A DNA stretch of 64,000 nt from Typha latifolia (Eukaryota > Streptophyta > Magnoliopsida > Poales > Typhaceae): NCBI GenBank assembly GCA_019914945.1, contig CM034106.1, positions 10,912,501 to 10,976,500 of the forward strand, read 5' to 3'. Below the pieces are notes generated by a model that saw only the letters and a list, made by a program, of their open reading frames with translations, did not search any database and was not told the DNA's origin. Shown one piece after another: positions 13,068-25,200 of this stretch. Numbering within the stretch: position 1 is the first letter of the stretch; each line of letters opens with the position of its first letter. Made by a program: the position numbers and the translations under genes.

Positions 13068-14506
13068 GTGGATTACTTTTTACATTCTTCCCCAAAACTT
13101 ACAAACAAAGCTGTTTCTCCTGACCTTTTTCGGACCAGATTTTGCTTGTGTTGTGTATCAAATGGCTATTGTGGTTACCCGTCATATGGCTCTGTTACAC
13201 CCTTAGGTTCATGCTTTATTTTTTGACTAAAAGATGCACAGCATCCTGTTTCTAATTGTTTCATCAGAAACACTTCAAGCCATAGTTTCATGTTAGCTGT
13301 CTTCTTTATGTTAGGCAGTAAACTCAATGCTTAGCAGCAGCACATTCTTGATCATAGTTTTGAAGAAATTCACTTGTTTACTGCCATATTGCATGAAGTA
13401 TCATAAGCAGCAGCCATGATTCCTAGTTCATATCCAATCACTTGGTTGAAGAGGATAAGGTTAATTCGCACATGCTGAAGCATTTTCACTGTCTTGTGAG
13501 TCTTAATGGGTTTGAACCCACCTAAGTGGTGCAGTGACTTTATAATGGAAGGCATTTTTCTCAGTTGACTTAGTTTAGGTTAAATCAAGCATGCTGCAGC
13601 ATGAGCCAGTATTACCATCAGAGTGTTATTCGAACCCCGGCATCAATGATGCATGACTTGAAATAACGTGGTGTATTATTCATTTGCATGGAAGCATTGG
13701 CCGGGAGAGATAAATTGATTTCATAGGCTGGTTTTATCTTGGATAATGGCATTCTCATTTAGTACCATTGTTGTAACCTATCTTCCTTTTGATGTGCATG
13801 ACATAGCTTTCCTTTTCTGTTACTTATATTGTAGTAAACCTCCAAGGGCATTTACTTGTATGGAATAACTTTTCATACTAATTTAGCTATGTCCATGTTT
13901 TCAACTTGCAAGAGCTTATATCGGTTTAGGCTATTGGTATTTAGTTGTAAAGCAATAGAATGATGTAATTATTATATTTGATGTGACAAAAAATACAAAT
14001 ATTTTGGCACGGTTTAGATTATTATGATGTTGGGTTGTAAACCGATATAATGATATAATTATTATATTTAATGTGATATAAAAAATAGATATATTTGGTG
14101 AATGATTAAAATATCTTTTATAATGGATGAATGAGAAGATAAAAAGGAAACAAAAGGAAAAATTAATTGAAATGATGATAATTGATTGAAGTGATGTCAT
14201 TTTAATAGCAAAATAGTAATTGATAAATATACAAATATTAGATGGAAGATGAGAGGAAAGAAAAATATGTATTAGTAAACTATTATTAAGATAAATTATT
14301 GTTTAGTTATATACTAGTATAAAGAAATTGGAATAAATTTATGTTTATTCCACAAATGAAGTGTTTATATTATGATTAAAGATATTGATTGACAACTTTT
14401 TTCTCGCTAAGCCTTGAATCTTTCAAGCTGGAAACAAGCGGAACGTCCACTACTCCTAGCAGATGCTTTAACTGAAGAAAGAAATATCAAGCAGTGCGTT
14501 TCAAAC
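13068..14506. other. Convergent 3' intergenic region
   Basis: Spacer between the uL5c and polygalacturonase genes, which converge. It is AT-rich and non-coding. An 88-base sequence starting CGGTTTAG is imperfectly repeated in tandem (about 13922-14009 and 14010-14098). Nothing else was recognised. Confidence 0.6.
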
Positions 14507-17492
14507 TCATACTCTTCTGAATGAGCATCCATTGATCTGAACAGAATCTATATCTAGTCTGTCTTCAGGGAACTTGCATGGCGAACCATACGATCCTTGA
14601 TCGTGCAGCAAAGCACAAGGTGTAGGAGTTACAGAACTTGACACCCCTTGAATGTTTGTGCAGTTCCATTGCAACTTCTTAGAATTCACCACCTGTGCTG
14701 TCACATTTGAAATGCATATGCCAGTGAAAGGATCCTTCGGAATTCCTTCCAATCTAGCTGCCATCGTCACATTCTCAGCATAGACATCGCTGTAATTGAT
14801 CCCTTCGATGTCCGGTAGTGCGTCAGGGTTGAAATTCTCGTCAGGGTGCTGACCGTAGTTCCCGGTCATCCAGAACACCCACTTCATTGTGTACAAATTC
14901 ATCCTCCTGACAAAGATATCCTTCACAAATCCTCCCCTTCCAACGCCGGTCTTGATCCTGACACCGGATTCTGAGTTGATGGCGGTAATGTCTTCGGCCC
15001 GGACGTCTTGGATTCCACCGGACATCTCACTGCCTAAGGCTATGACCGCGCTTGTAGGGGAGATGCAGGTGAGCCTTCTGATGACAATGCGTTGGCTTGG
15101 CATGTTGAATTGAATTCCATGCTCATCCCAACCGCTCTTAATGGCAATGCAGTCATCACCAGACACAATGTAACAGTCCTCAATTCGGACATCAGAGCTA
15201 GAGTCTGGTAGTATGTAGAAGAACAAGTTTATGATGACTATCTATAGATTCTAAGAGCAAAATAAAATAAAATTGAAATAGAAAGTACCTGGATCAATTC
15301 CATCAGTGTTTGGTGAATCAGTTGGCGCAAGAATGGTGATGCCTGAGACAATCACATTGCTGCAGAATTGAATCAGCATCTGTCAAGTTAATTTACTCCA
15401 AATACAACTGAATAGAATCTTTCTATGCTACTGAAGTGAAGAAAAGGAAAGATCTAACCTGCAATAGACTGGATGGATGTTCCATGAAGGAGCATCAACA
15501 AATGTAAGGTTGGATATAACAACATGATCTGAGAACATAACCTCAAGCAAGTATCCTCTAGTGTAGTCCAGTTCCTTCTTGTGGAATTTATCCCACCAGA
15601 ACTTGCCCTGTCCATTAATGGTTCCATTGTTGCCTAGAATTCACCAGCCAATAATTTAGTGTATTCCGATGAATGACCTAATAATGTAGCAGATTTATTG
15701 AAGGGAAATGTTAACCTACCTGTGATGACCACATCAGTAAGATTAGTTCCCATAATGAAGTTGCTGTATCTTGGACCAGGCAAGTCCCTTCCTCTCCCAT
15801 AAGAAGGCAGAGGAGCAATAGGTGGCCATTCATTAATATCCTGGGACATCAAATGATAAAAATTATTTTAAATGTTTGTTAAATGCATGACAAATAGGTA
15901 AAGTCTTATGTTTTTCATTTGATAGATCAAAAGCCCATAAGTTAACCATAAACTAGACAGAAAGGTTAAATTCTTCCGAATCCATTATATCAAATAACCG
16001 AGACAATCTTACCAAGAAACAACCCCAGATTGTGCACCCATGTGGAATTTTCATAATATTTCACTCTCTATACTCAGTATGAGAATTTGAACACTTTGTT
16101 ATGGTAAAGTAGGACTCCAACGAGTTAGCTGAGCTTGAAATCATACTATAGTTTGTTATACTCATAAAAATATGTTTTGAGACCAAGAATAAATGAGTGC
16201 CATAATACTACTTAAGATACTCTTTAGTTGCTCAGTACCAGACACAACGACATTTGAATTCGTGCAATAAATTGAGGTAGTTTTTTTTAAAACTTTCCTT
16301 CTTCTTTTTTGAGGGGGGGGATGCCCCTAGGCTTAAATTGAAGTAGTTGAACATATAATTTCGACAGAGGTCAAATCATATGCAACTACTGTTGAATAAT
16401 AGAACGGCAGCAGCATAAGCATTGGAATAAAGCGAAAGTGGGCAATAATTTCAAGGTTACCAAGTACGAACCAAATGGTCTAAAATTTTCCAGCGTTAGG
16501 TCCAAAGCACTAAAGAGTTTGTACGAGGAGATTATATGATCAAAATATAAAATTATATTACTGAGAGAAAAATAAGGCTTTTTAAAGTCATGGTCTTCAA
16601 AGGCGACCAAATCCGAAGAATAACTGCATACAAAGTTTTGAATTGATTGAGTAAACTAAAGATTAGCAAACAAGTATACGAAAAGTCAGCTCGTGCACAT
16701 TTCAAACGAATGAAGAAGGAAAATGGCACGAAATAAAGACCCCTCGATCCATATCATATGACATGACTGGCAGATAGAGTTAGATATACAAATAAGCGTT
16801 TCATGCGTGTCTATATGCAAAATTCCCAGCCAGGCACTAAATGGTAAAACGTACGTTAAGAACGAATTAATTTTACTGGCAGTTAATAATACGAACAAAT
16901 CCGAATCTAATCTCGTGGCGTCCCGTGAACACACCATAACAACACAAGACGACACGGAGGCCAAAAAGAGGAGGCGGTGACCGCACCTGGGAGGCGAGTA
17001 TAACCGCGTCGCTGTCGAGGAAGAGGGTGAAGTGGCTCGTGAGATTGAACGGCCCGGTGAGCCACCGCCCCGGTGGCACGACCAGCATCCCTCCGCCGTC
17101 CATCCCGTACTGGGCCAGATGGGCCACCGCCGCCGCGAAGGCCGCGGTGTTCGAGGTCTCGCCGTCGCCCACGGCGCCGAAGTCCGTTAAGTTGACCACG
17201 TGGGCCCGGCAGCTGCTCGGCGCGTAACTGGAAGCCTTCTCCGGCCCACCGCCGTGCTTGCGGTGGTGGTGGACGTGGTTCCTTATCCTGGTACACTCGC
17301 CGGTCCCAATGAAGAAGACCATCGCTGCAACCGTCCATAGCGTTAGGATTTCCAATGCCTGTGAACATTTGGGGAAAAAACGAGTTGGGTAATGCTAAAG
17401 TTTCGATTTTGATAGGGTTTTAAATGATAATTTCTCGAAAGGAGAGAGAGGAGAGTTACAGGGGGTCTTCTTCTTGCTTGGAACGACTCCAT
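14507..17492 (-). CDS. Polygalacturonase-like protein (glycoside hydrolase family 28)
   Basis: Minus-strand exons 17492-17460, 17358-16987, 15840-15720, 15633-15459, 15359-15289 and 15204-14507 join in frame to give 489 residues. Residues 12-31 form a hydrophobic signal or anchor segment, so the product should enter the secretory pathway and act on cell-wall pectin (homogalacturonan). GH28 motifs: SPNTDGID at 249-256 and SGDDC at 272-276 supply the catalytic aspartates, and RIKT at 340-343 is the substrate-binding motif. The usual third motif with its catalytic-site histidine (GHG) is replaced by SPTSAVIALGSE (306-317). I recall this as a feature of one plant GH28 subgroup, so it is probably ancestral and not a local defect. 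The 33-base first exon is my inference: the large second exon has no ATG in frame near its start (17355 is TTG), but it follows a good polypyrimidine tract and CAG. Upstream, an ATG with 11 codons leads to a GT donor in matching phase. Activity of this subgroup is not settled from sequence. Confidence 0.9.
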
Positions 17493-19212
17493 TGATGGGC
17501 GTTACCTTAACAACTTTCGAGAGAGAGAGAGAGAAAGTTATGACTTATGACTTATGACTTATGAGAGAGGGAAAGGGGAGGAGTTCTTATAGAAGGATTT
17601 GCTATTGCGGAGTGGCGTCTTTCGTGGCATTTCTATTTACTAAAATACCCTACCTTTCATTTTGGAGCAACAGTAACCATACAAAGCCATCAATTAACAT
17701 TTGAATGGTTAACTGAATACTATTAATAGATCGAGATTTTGGGTGCCGTTTAAAATCGGTGCATCACTTGAGTTCTTAGCTTCTAAGGAGCGAAATAATT
17801 CGGCGACAAGGCTGGGAATAGGAGAAAACCGTAAGGAGAGGAACGAGTAGTGCGAATCTTGGAAGGAAATCTTAGCGCTGAGACACGCAATCCAGGAGCG
17901 GATTTGAAGGGGAAATGTTCCACTCGTGGAGGGAGGCCGAGATATCATCCGATATTGGTGGAGGGCTGCGAACGTGCAAAATGACGAGGGTCAAATTGGG
18001 TTACTCCCAATTTATCCGGACTATCTTGTAAGGTTCTCTTCTACATAATTGCTATTGATTTCTTTTTTTAAATATCATAGTTATCATTACATTCTTTAAA
18101 ATTTTAAATTATAATTATAATTATAATTGAAATATTTTACCTTTTTCAGAATTATCATCCCGGTTAGTCTTTCGCAGAATAGTTATACAATATTCTTAAC
18201 AGATAGTTATTAAATTAAACAAATTTATGTCAATAATTAAAGTACTTTATTTTTAAAGTTTAGATAATAAAATATTTATAACTAATTTTTATCCTTGTAC
18301 TGTGATATTTGTATCATTATATATCTCTATAAGCATTTTAAACAATTTACATATAGGCAAATTTATCTTTTAATAATGATTAATTAGATTTAACTGACGG
18401 GATGGTATTTTTAAAAATATTTAATAATTTCAATGATTATTTTAACATTTTAAAAGTTTTCAATGATTGGAGGAAGATTCTTTGAGTTCTTCCTAAATGC
18501 TAAGTATCCTATGTTGCAAATTCATAACCGACTTGCTCTTCCTAACAAGATTGACTGAGATTAATAACTACACCATTATTCATTGCGAATCATTAATTAA
18601 ATAACCTAAAGAAGATATGGTTACCTATCCAAGAATAAACCCTGTACCTGTAATTATACCTAATAATTTCTAGCTTTATTCCAACAAGAATCCAATGCAG
18701 TCCCAGAACTCGACTTCCAAACTCTACTATATAATTCCTTTATAATTAGTACGCCCCACATTACCACTTCCAGGCATGCTATCCAATTTGTAAAGAAGTG
18801 AAGTAGTGGGCATGGAATTAACAATGGCGTTAGGTAAATTGTGTCAGGGCCCCACTCAATCACGAGTGTGAACCACTTCCCATCCACAATCCCCCAATTT
18901 GGAAGGACACTCTCCACTTGGAGACCCATCAGCAAACCACTTCATGTTACTTTTACTAATAGGCTAAAGCAAACCTATCGCTTTGCTCACAAGGTATACC
19001 TTTCTCACATGTTAGGTGTACCGTGGACCCATTGACACACTAATTCATATATAATCTCAATCAACAATTTTTAATCTTTTATTTCTCACACTCTTCCTTA
19101 AGCTCGGATCCTATCACGCCTCACTGTAGCGTAGTGGTGAAGAAGTACCAATCACATCTTATTAAGAACATTTAGATCACTAAGCCGGAGGCCCAAAGTA
19201 ATACTTTCTAAC
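17493..19212. other. Polygalacturonase promoter side and spacer
   Basis: Near the start codon there is a (GA)n tract (about 17519-17533) and a triplicated TATGACT-type heptamer (about 17539-17562), probably 5' UTR or core promoter of the minus-strand gene. 17700-18020 is GC-richer but encodes nothing recognisable. 18020-18650 is AT-rich. 18650-19200 has mixed composition and may be old transposon; no ends were identified. Confidence 0.45.
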
Positions 19213-20533
19213 ATGGGCTGGAATTATAGTTACGTAGCCCAAAAAAGGATCCCAGAAGTTTCTGGAGTCTTCGGCCCATCTTCCTCCCCAAACGCTGGTT
19301 ATGTGGTCGTCTCTTCCTTTCTTCGCCGTCCGTGGAAAATTAGCTCCGTTAACATCACCCTATCTCCCGCTTCCAGGGTACGCCTTCGCCTCTTGTTATT
19401 TAATAAATTATCGTAATATTCTGAGCAATTAAGTTGCCGTGATGTTTGATGGAATTACGAACGGCCAATTCTTTTCTTGATAGACATGGCGATTGAATTA
19501 GGTTGCTAGATTAGTTCTTATTTTAGAGCTTGTTGGGGCAATTGCAAACTGGCGTATACGTAGTTTGATTTTTCATATAGCGACAAAGAATCCGCATATA
19601 TCCGCGAATTTTAGGCTTGCTCTAGTTAGTAGACGGATCAGGCAAGTTTAAATATGCAATAAGCCCAAAGAGTGACAGTTAATTAAGCTTTAGTAGACAC
19701 CCACAGAAGTAGGCCGCAGGTGGATTGCATGTTTATGGCAAACTGTAGTTTCTGATAGACAGGTGATTTGTGTTACTCGACATAGTTCAGCTGATAAATT
19801 TTCACTATATTTACAAGTGAAATATGCCGAGACGTGTGTTAAAATGATGTGTATATTTGGTGAAAACAGATCTATAACATCAGAATCCTCATAAATGCGG
19901 TAATTTCATAGCTAGTTTTTATTGGACAGATGTTTTTTTAATAATTTTATTCCAGCATGTAAGAGTGTGTGTGTGTCTTGTTTTTGATATCTGGTCTGAG
20001 ACATGTAATGGAGAGAAGGCATAAAAAGAGATTTTCCTACATGTCAAAGCGATGTAATGTTGTCTGTCCAAAGCGTTGTGAGTTGTGAGTAGTGAGTACT
20101 AGAACTGCGAGAAAAAGAAGTTTTCCGGTGGATCAGCACTATATGAGAGTAATTTTCATCATTTTTGCATTGCTATGCCAGTAACTGCAGCTGCATCGAA
20201 GGATCAGATCCTTTTTTAGTTGCTGCTGTTTTCATTCGATTGAGGTTGGAGTTGGTTTTTGTTTAAAATTATTGCGTTTCTTGATGGAGTCTCTAACTAT
20301 TGCAGCATGATGGATTTTTATTTATGACCTAGAGTAAAGATTTTAATTAGGTTTCATTTGATTTCTGAGCTGTTGCGGCTGACATTTACCTTTCTCAAAA
20401 ATGATGTAGAAGTGTCATGATATAGCACATATTATGCTGCTCATGAATGTCCATTCCATTTATTTTCTTGTAGGGTAAATTTGCTTAAATTTGGAGTTTA
20501 GTACAAGAGAAGGTAAAAGAACAGAGAATTTTA

Positions 20534-20875
20534 ATGAGGGGAACCAACAAATTGCCTGTAAAGAATATAATCAAGCAAATTGGTCCGATGTCCGGAACAT
20601 GGAGTAATGCCAATTATTCTTTCACAGTTTTTTTTTACTGTTATCATCATTCTTTGTTGCCCTTTTTCTCTGATTGAACTCGCTAATGAGCAGGGATGAG
20701 GACTGTGTCTACTCCGCAAAAGCATGAAAAGGATAAGGTTGAGGAATTAGGTCGAATAATGAACGAAAACGTGGAACCACTCATCGCCTTCAGCAAGCCG
20801 CCATTACCTCCAGTTCTTGGGCCTTTACTTATTTTCTCTTTGCTGGAGATGTCTACTGATGGAGATGGCAACTGA
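20534..20875 (+). CDS. Small conserved-looking plant protein (two exons, 83 aa)
   Basis: Exons 20534-20603 and 20694-20875 join across a 90-base GT-AG intron in matching phase to give 83 residues, too short in each exon for simple ORF calling. The protein starts MRGTNKLPVKNIIKQIG and ends with a Pro/Leu-rich segment, SKPPLPPVLGPLLIFSLLE, followed by an acidic MSTDGDGN tail. The PPLPPVLGPL-type segment resembles small uncharacterised plant proteins I recall, but I cannot name the family. It may be a short hydrophobic anchor. A leader exon at about 19270-19378 (donor near GGTACG) followed by an acceptor TTGTAG at 20471-20473 would give a 5' UTR intron of about 1.1 kb; that part is inference. 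Codon use in exon 2 is clearly coding-like compared with the AT-rich flanks. Confidence 0.7.
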
Positions 20876-21487
20876 ATGGTATAGCCTTTAAGTTTCTTCA
20901 AATGAGGATATACTATGCATTAGTGATATATGTTATTGACATGATGTATCTTCAAAATGTTATGCAGGAGTGGATGTATTAGTGGCTGCAGAAAGATGGC
21001 CTTTGTGAAGAAATTGCTAGTTATGATTAGTAGCTTGTTGTAGTTTAGTGAGGTGTATTTGGAAAGTGTATAGTTTATATACTTAGCTGCTTATAATGAT
21101 AAGCTAGCAATGTACACTATTGCCAAGTTTTGGGAATTTTATCAAATGGAGGAACATTAAGCTTTAGAAACTGAGATTTTGTAATTTAATTGTCAGAATA
21201 TGTATTTATAATCGAGTGCATGTATTTTATATATGAGGTGAATATTAGAATATATTATTATTAATATAAAAATGAATAAAATTAACTTGTAAAAGATGTA
21301 ATTTTTTTTTGCAAAAGGGCCTTCATAATACCCTGAAATTAATTCTATCAATTGTTTTTGTTTGTTGAAATTAGCACTTACGAATTCAAGTTTGTATGCT
21401 GAATAATAATTGTATTTTACCAACCTTATCAAGTATTATTACAATATAACTGACGGTACACAACTTGCAACTTTGAGTTTGAGCCCT

Positions 21488-21852
21488 ACACCCTTACTTA
21501 AAATTTGTAGCCTTTTAACATATTTACGGTTTACGCCCTTTACTTTCAATATTTACAAATCAAATCTTATATTTTATAAATATATAGAAGGATTAAGATG
21601 TTTTTTTATTTTATTTTAAGAATATGATAGCAAAAGATCTTAAAGAGAGCAAATTAGTTTGGATATAGCTTGTGTGAGGTATTTTTATAATTTTTTATTG
21701 TAGACAATTTAATTTAACGATTTAATTTAGTTTAGTTAACGAATCTAGGAGCATAATATTTTCTGCACATAATTATAAAATTTTGGGCTCAATTTATAAA
21801 TATTATAAATAGAGAGTATAAACCGTAGATAAGTTAAAAAAGACAGGGTGTT
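21488..21852. mobile_element. MITE-like inverted-repeat element (degenerate)
   Basis: The left arm begins ACACCCTTACTT and runs through a segment containing TTTACGGTTTA. The right arm ends in AGGGTGTT and contains TAAACCGTAGATAAGTTAA. The arms can be folded against each other over about 80 bases with many mismatches. Termini resemble those at 10011-10406 and 55689-56518, so this is probably an older copy of the same family. Boundaries are approximate and no target duplication is visible. Confidence 0.45.
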
Positions 21853-22193
21853 AAAATGCACATTTACTTAGATTTAAAAAAAAGAAGATTTGGACCATTT
21901 GGCCAACAGAAAACATGTGTAAAACCAACCTCACAATTACCCTAACAGCCTAACACGGAAGTAATTATGCAAATTAAGTCCATCTGGCTCATTTCCGCAA
22001 AGTCCACCTCCCCAAAATATAATATAATACAAAATAAACAGAAGTTGCCGGTGGTGCCGGTGGTCGAATCGGAACAAGTAGGAAGAGGTGGGGGAAGTTT
22101 GAGAACAGTTGCAAATTGCAAATCCCCATGTCAAATCCCTAATTTGGGAAGAATCACCATCTCTTTCCCCTTCTTCCAAATCTTCGCTTATAC

Positions 22194-22239
22194 AAGAAGA
22201 AGAAGAAGAAGAAGAAGAAGAAGAAGAAGAAGAAGAAGA
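22194..22239 (+). repeat. (AAG)15 microsatellite in the DeSI-like 5' leader
   Basis: About 15 AAG units lie some 50 bases upstream of the start codon. In the gene's frame they would read as poly-Glu, but there is no ATG upstream in that frame, so they are untranslated. Confidence 0.93.
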
Positions 22240-22285
22240 GAGGGGGAGAAGGGAAGAGAAGAGTAAGGAAGCAGAGGAGAAGAAG

Positions 22286-25200
22286 ATGAAGGAGGTGATA
22301 CTCCACGTGTACGACGTGACCAACAGCGATTCCGAGAAGACCAACAACACCATACTCCAGATCAACCGGATCTTTAAGGACCGCATCGGCCTCGGTGGCA
22401 TCTTCCACAGCGCCGTCCAGGTACTCGATCCGTCCCTCTCTTCTCCAATTTCCCCCTGTTTTTTTTTATTTCTTTACCAGAAGTCTTTGGTTTTATTTCG
22501 ATTTGAGAGATCTAGAATTTTGAGTGGTAAATGATCTTTTGTTGGATCGAAGATGTTAGGTTTGTGCTCTTTTTGCTAATCTATCTGCTATGCATCGGAA
22601 CTTCGAGGATTTGGTTTGGTGAGATGTGATTTTGACTTGTATATGTCTATTGTATTTCCTAGTGGTTTCGCTGAGAGGATATTAGCGTTGGGTTGTTGAT
22701 AGGTACATTGTGATGAGAGTGTACTGGTGGCTGTGCTAAGATCTAATAGTTAAAGTAGTCATGGTACTTTTGGTTAAACCTTGATAGTTATGGAAAGGGA
22801 TTGAGTTCCACTGTACTTTAGTACACAATGATGAAAATTATTTTGTGATTCCTGATAGTACTGTTGATTTAATCTTAGGTTTCTGGGGGCGTCATGATCT
22901 GTTTGCGAGTTTAAAAAGTAGGATCTTGGATATGTACGTGATAGTTGGTACTCATTTTTTTAGTGCAAATGGAAAGAAAACACTAAGGAGAAGATTTTAT
23001 TCAGTAAGTTATCCATTAAACATGCAGAATTCTTCTGTGCATTCTAGAATGGCTCCCGGTTTGTTCCGGCATGTACTTTGTTGTTTCACCACCTGTGGTT
23101 GTGTATGGATATCCATCTGTCACATTACAGGAGTGAGCTGTTTCTTAGAGTGGCATTCTATTGATATATGGATTTTGAATTTGTGTTGATTATGTCTCTC
23201 ATCCTCTTTTTTCTTTGGCCTATTGTATCTTTTCCCCTTGTTGATTGTCTTCTTCCCTAGGTTTCCTTTGGTTATATCACCTTTGTCCAAAATTTTTAAT
23301 TTTTAAATGATGTCGGCCACTAATACATGCCTTTGTTTAGCCTATATGTACTCAAAGCAAAAAAAATTGGCTTGATTTACTTCCTCGTTAAATTATGTGG
23401 TATTGAATGAATTTTGATTTGACTTACATAAGATGACAGTATTATTTTCACTTTCTCAGCATGTTAAGATTATTCATAGCAGAAATTTGTGGTTTTCATC
23501 TATATCTTCCACTTCTGGTTGATCTACATGTTAGTTATAAACTACAAATCTCACGATCCTTGTTATCTTGTAGCAATATTTATCAGCATCTGAAATCTAC
23601 TGACCAGGATGTTGCACATGGCTCAACAACTTGTTTCCTTGCCTAATTCTAGTGAACCACACCTTGTTCCTTTGGTAGGAAGTCCTCTAATTCATTTTGA
23701 GGCTTGTGCTTCAAGGGAAGGTTGGCTTTTGATGCTATCTGTGGGCAAGAAGATTTAGTCTGTTAAAGCTTTTTTTTTAAACCTTGAGGGTGCAGAAGAA
23801 AATCTGCAGAAGATCTGATGCAAGACATCTGATGATTTAAGACCATCTCTGATCATACTTTAGGATTTCATTGAAATGCAAATTATTACAGGTTCATATG
23901 AGGATGCAACAAGTTAAAATAGCCAACTTACACTTCATGAAGGATATTATTTATGCAGCATTGACTTTGCCTGACTGTCTATGAAGATGACTTCCTGTTT
24001 GCTTTGATGTTAGGGGATCCCTTATATCTTGACTTCTTGTTGATGATTATAATTATTATATGTTCACAGCAAGATGAACTTGTAGTCAATTTCAGCATCC
24101 TTAGATTCTTTACTCCTCTCTTTAATACTAGCACATACTTATATTCTATCCTCTGATGCTGCTCATGCTCATCTGTTTACTGGTGGATCATTTTACTGTT
24201 CATTATTCTTTTTGATGCATTATCATTATATAGGAAAAGGTTATGTTATTTATGTTACATCTGATTTTATTTCTAATGCTGATTTGAACTTTGTTGGTTT
24301 TCAATTTGACAGGTTTATGGGTTAGAAGAATGGTCATTTGGGTATTGTGAAAATGGTAGTGGAGTCTTTAGTTGTCCACCTGGTAAGAACCCAATGTATA
24401 CCTACCGTGAGTGCATTGTTCTAGGAGAGACCACTTGTTCAATCTTGGAAGTAAAGCAGATATTGCGAGAACTAAGCAGGGATTGGCCTGGAAATTCTTA
24501 TGATCTTCTAGCGAAAAACTGCAACCATTTTTGTGATGCCTTTTGTGAAAGGCTAGGTGTGCTGAAACTTCCAGGTAACAAGGAGTTTATCGTCTTTGTT
24601 TCAGAAGCATTTGTCACCTTGACATCTTGTTGGTAATCATGTTGTTCAGGATATTTTTTATGCATATTTTATATGATATTTGATTTCACGGATACATTGA
24701 CTTTTGTTTTTGATGGTTTTTATATCCTTTGTGGAATTCAGTTAGCACTATTTTTTCACACTATATTATCTGGTGGTTGCATAATAAGTTGATGTTTTGA
24801 CAGCAATTCAATTGTAATTCTATGTTTATATTCCAGTTCTTTGGAAGGTAAGTATGCATAAGCAGATAGTTTGCGCAATTCCCTTTGCTAGATTTTGTTC
24901 TCTCTGGGAGAGAGATGTAATTGTATGTAGTAGCATTATGTTAGAATTGTCTTAGATGTTTCTGTTAGTTTTAATCTTTCACCACAAACTTGTATATTTC
25001 ATACTGTCGCTATTAAGCATAATTTCAAGGTGCATCTGTCTATATCTCAGTTGCTCATATAATTGGTAGGATTTGCCTCTTAAATTTCCTCCAGAAGGTG
25101 GTCTTTAGACTCTCTTGATGGTCTGAAAGATTTTCTGTTACTAACCAAACCATCCATCAAGTGATTTTTCATTATATTCTATAATGTTATGCAAGTGCTA

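Larger units (their letters stand above)
20876..22285. other. Spacer and DeSI-like gene leader
   Basis: 20876-21200 is probably the 3' UTR of the small gene. 21200-21950 is AT-rich and contains an inverted-repeat element (21488-21852). 22020-22285 is the 5' leader of the DeSI-like gene with a GAA microsatellite. Confidence 0.5.

Noticed and set aside
13922..14098. Possible MITE at an AT-rich imperfect repeat
   Set aside because: It is a diverged direct tandem repeat without inverted ends.
19125..19160. tRNA A-box-like sequence (GTAGCGTAGTGG)
   Set aside because: No B box or cloverleaf follows, so neither a tRNA nor a SINE can be supported.
22109..22285. Poly-Glu N-terminal extension of the DeSI-like protein
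   Set aside because: The apparent start at 22109 is TTG and there is no ATG in that frame before 22286, so the GAA repeat is untranslated leader.
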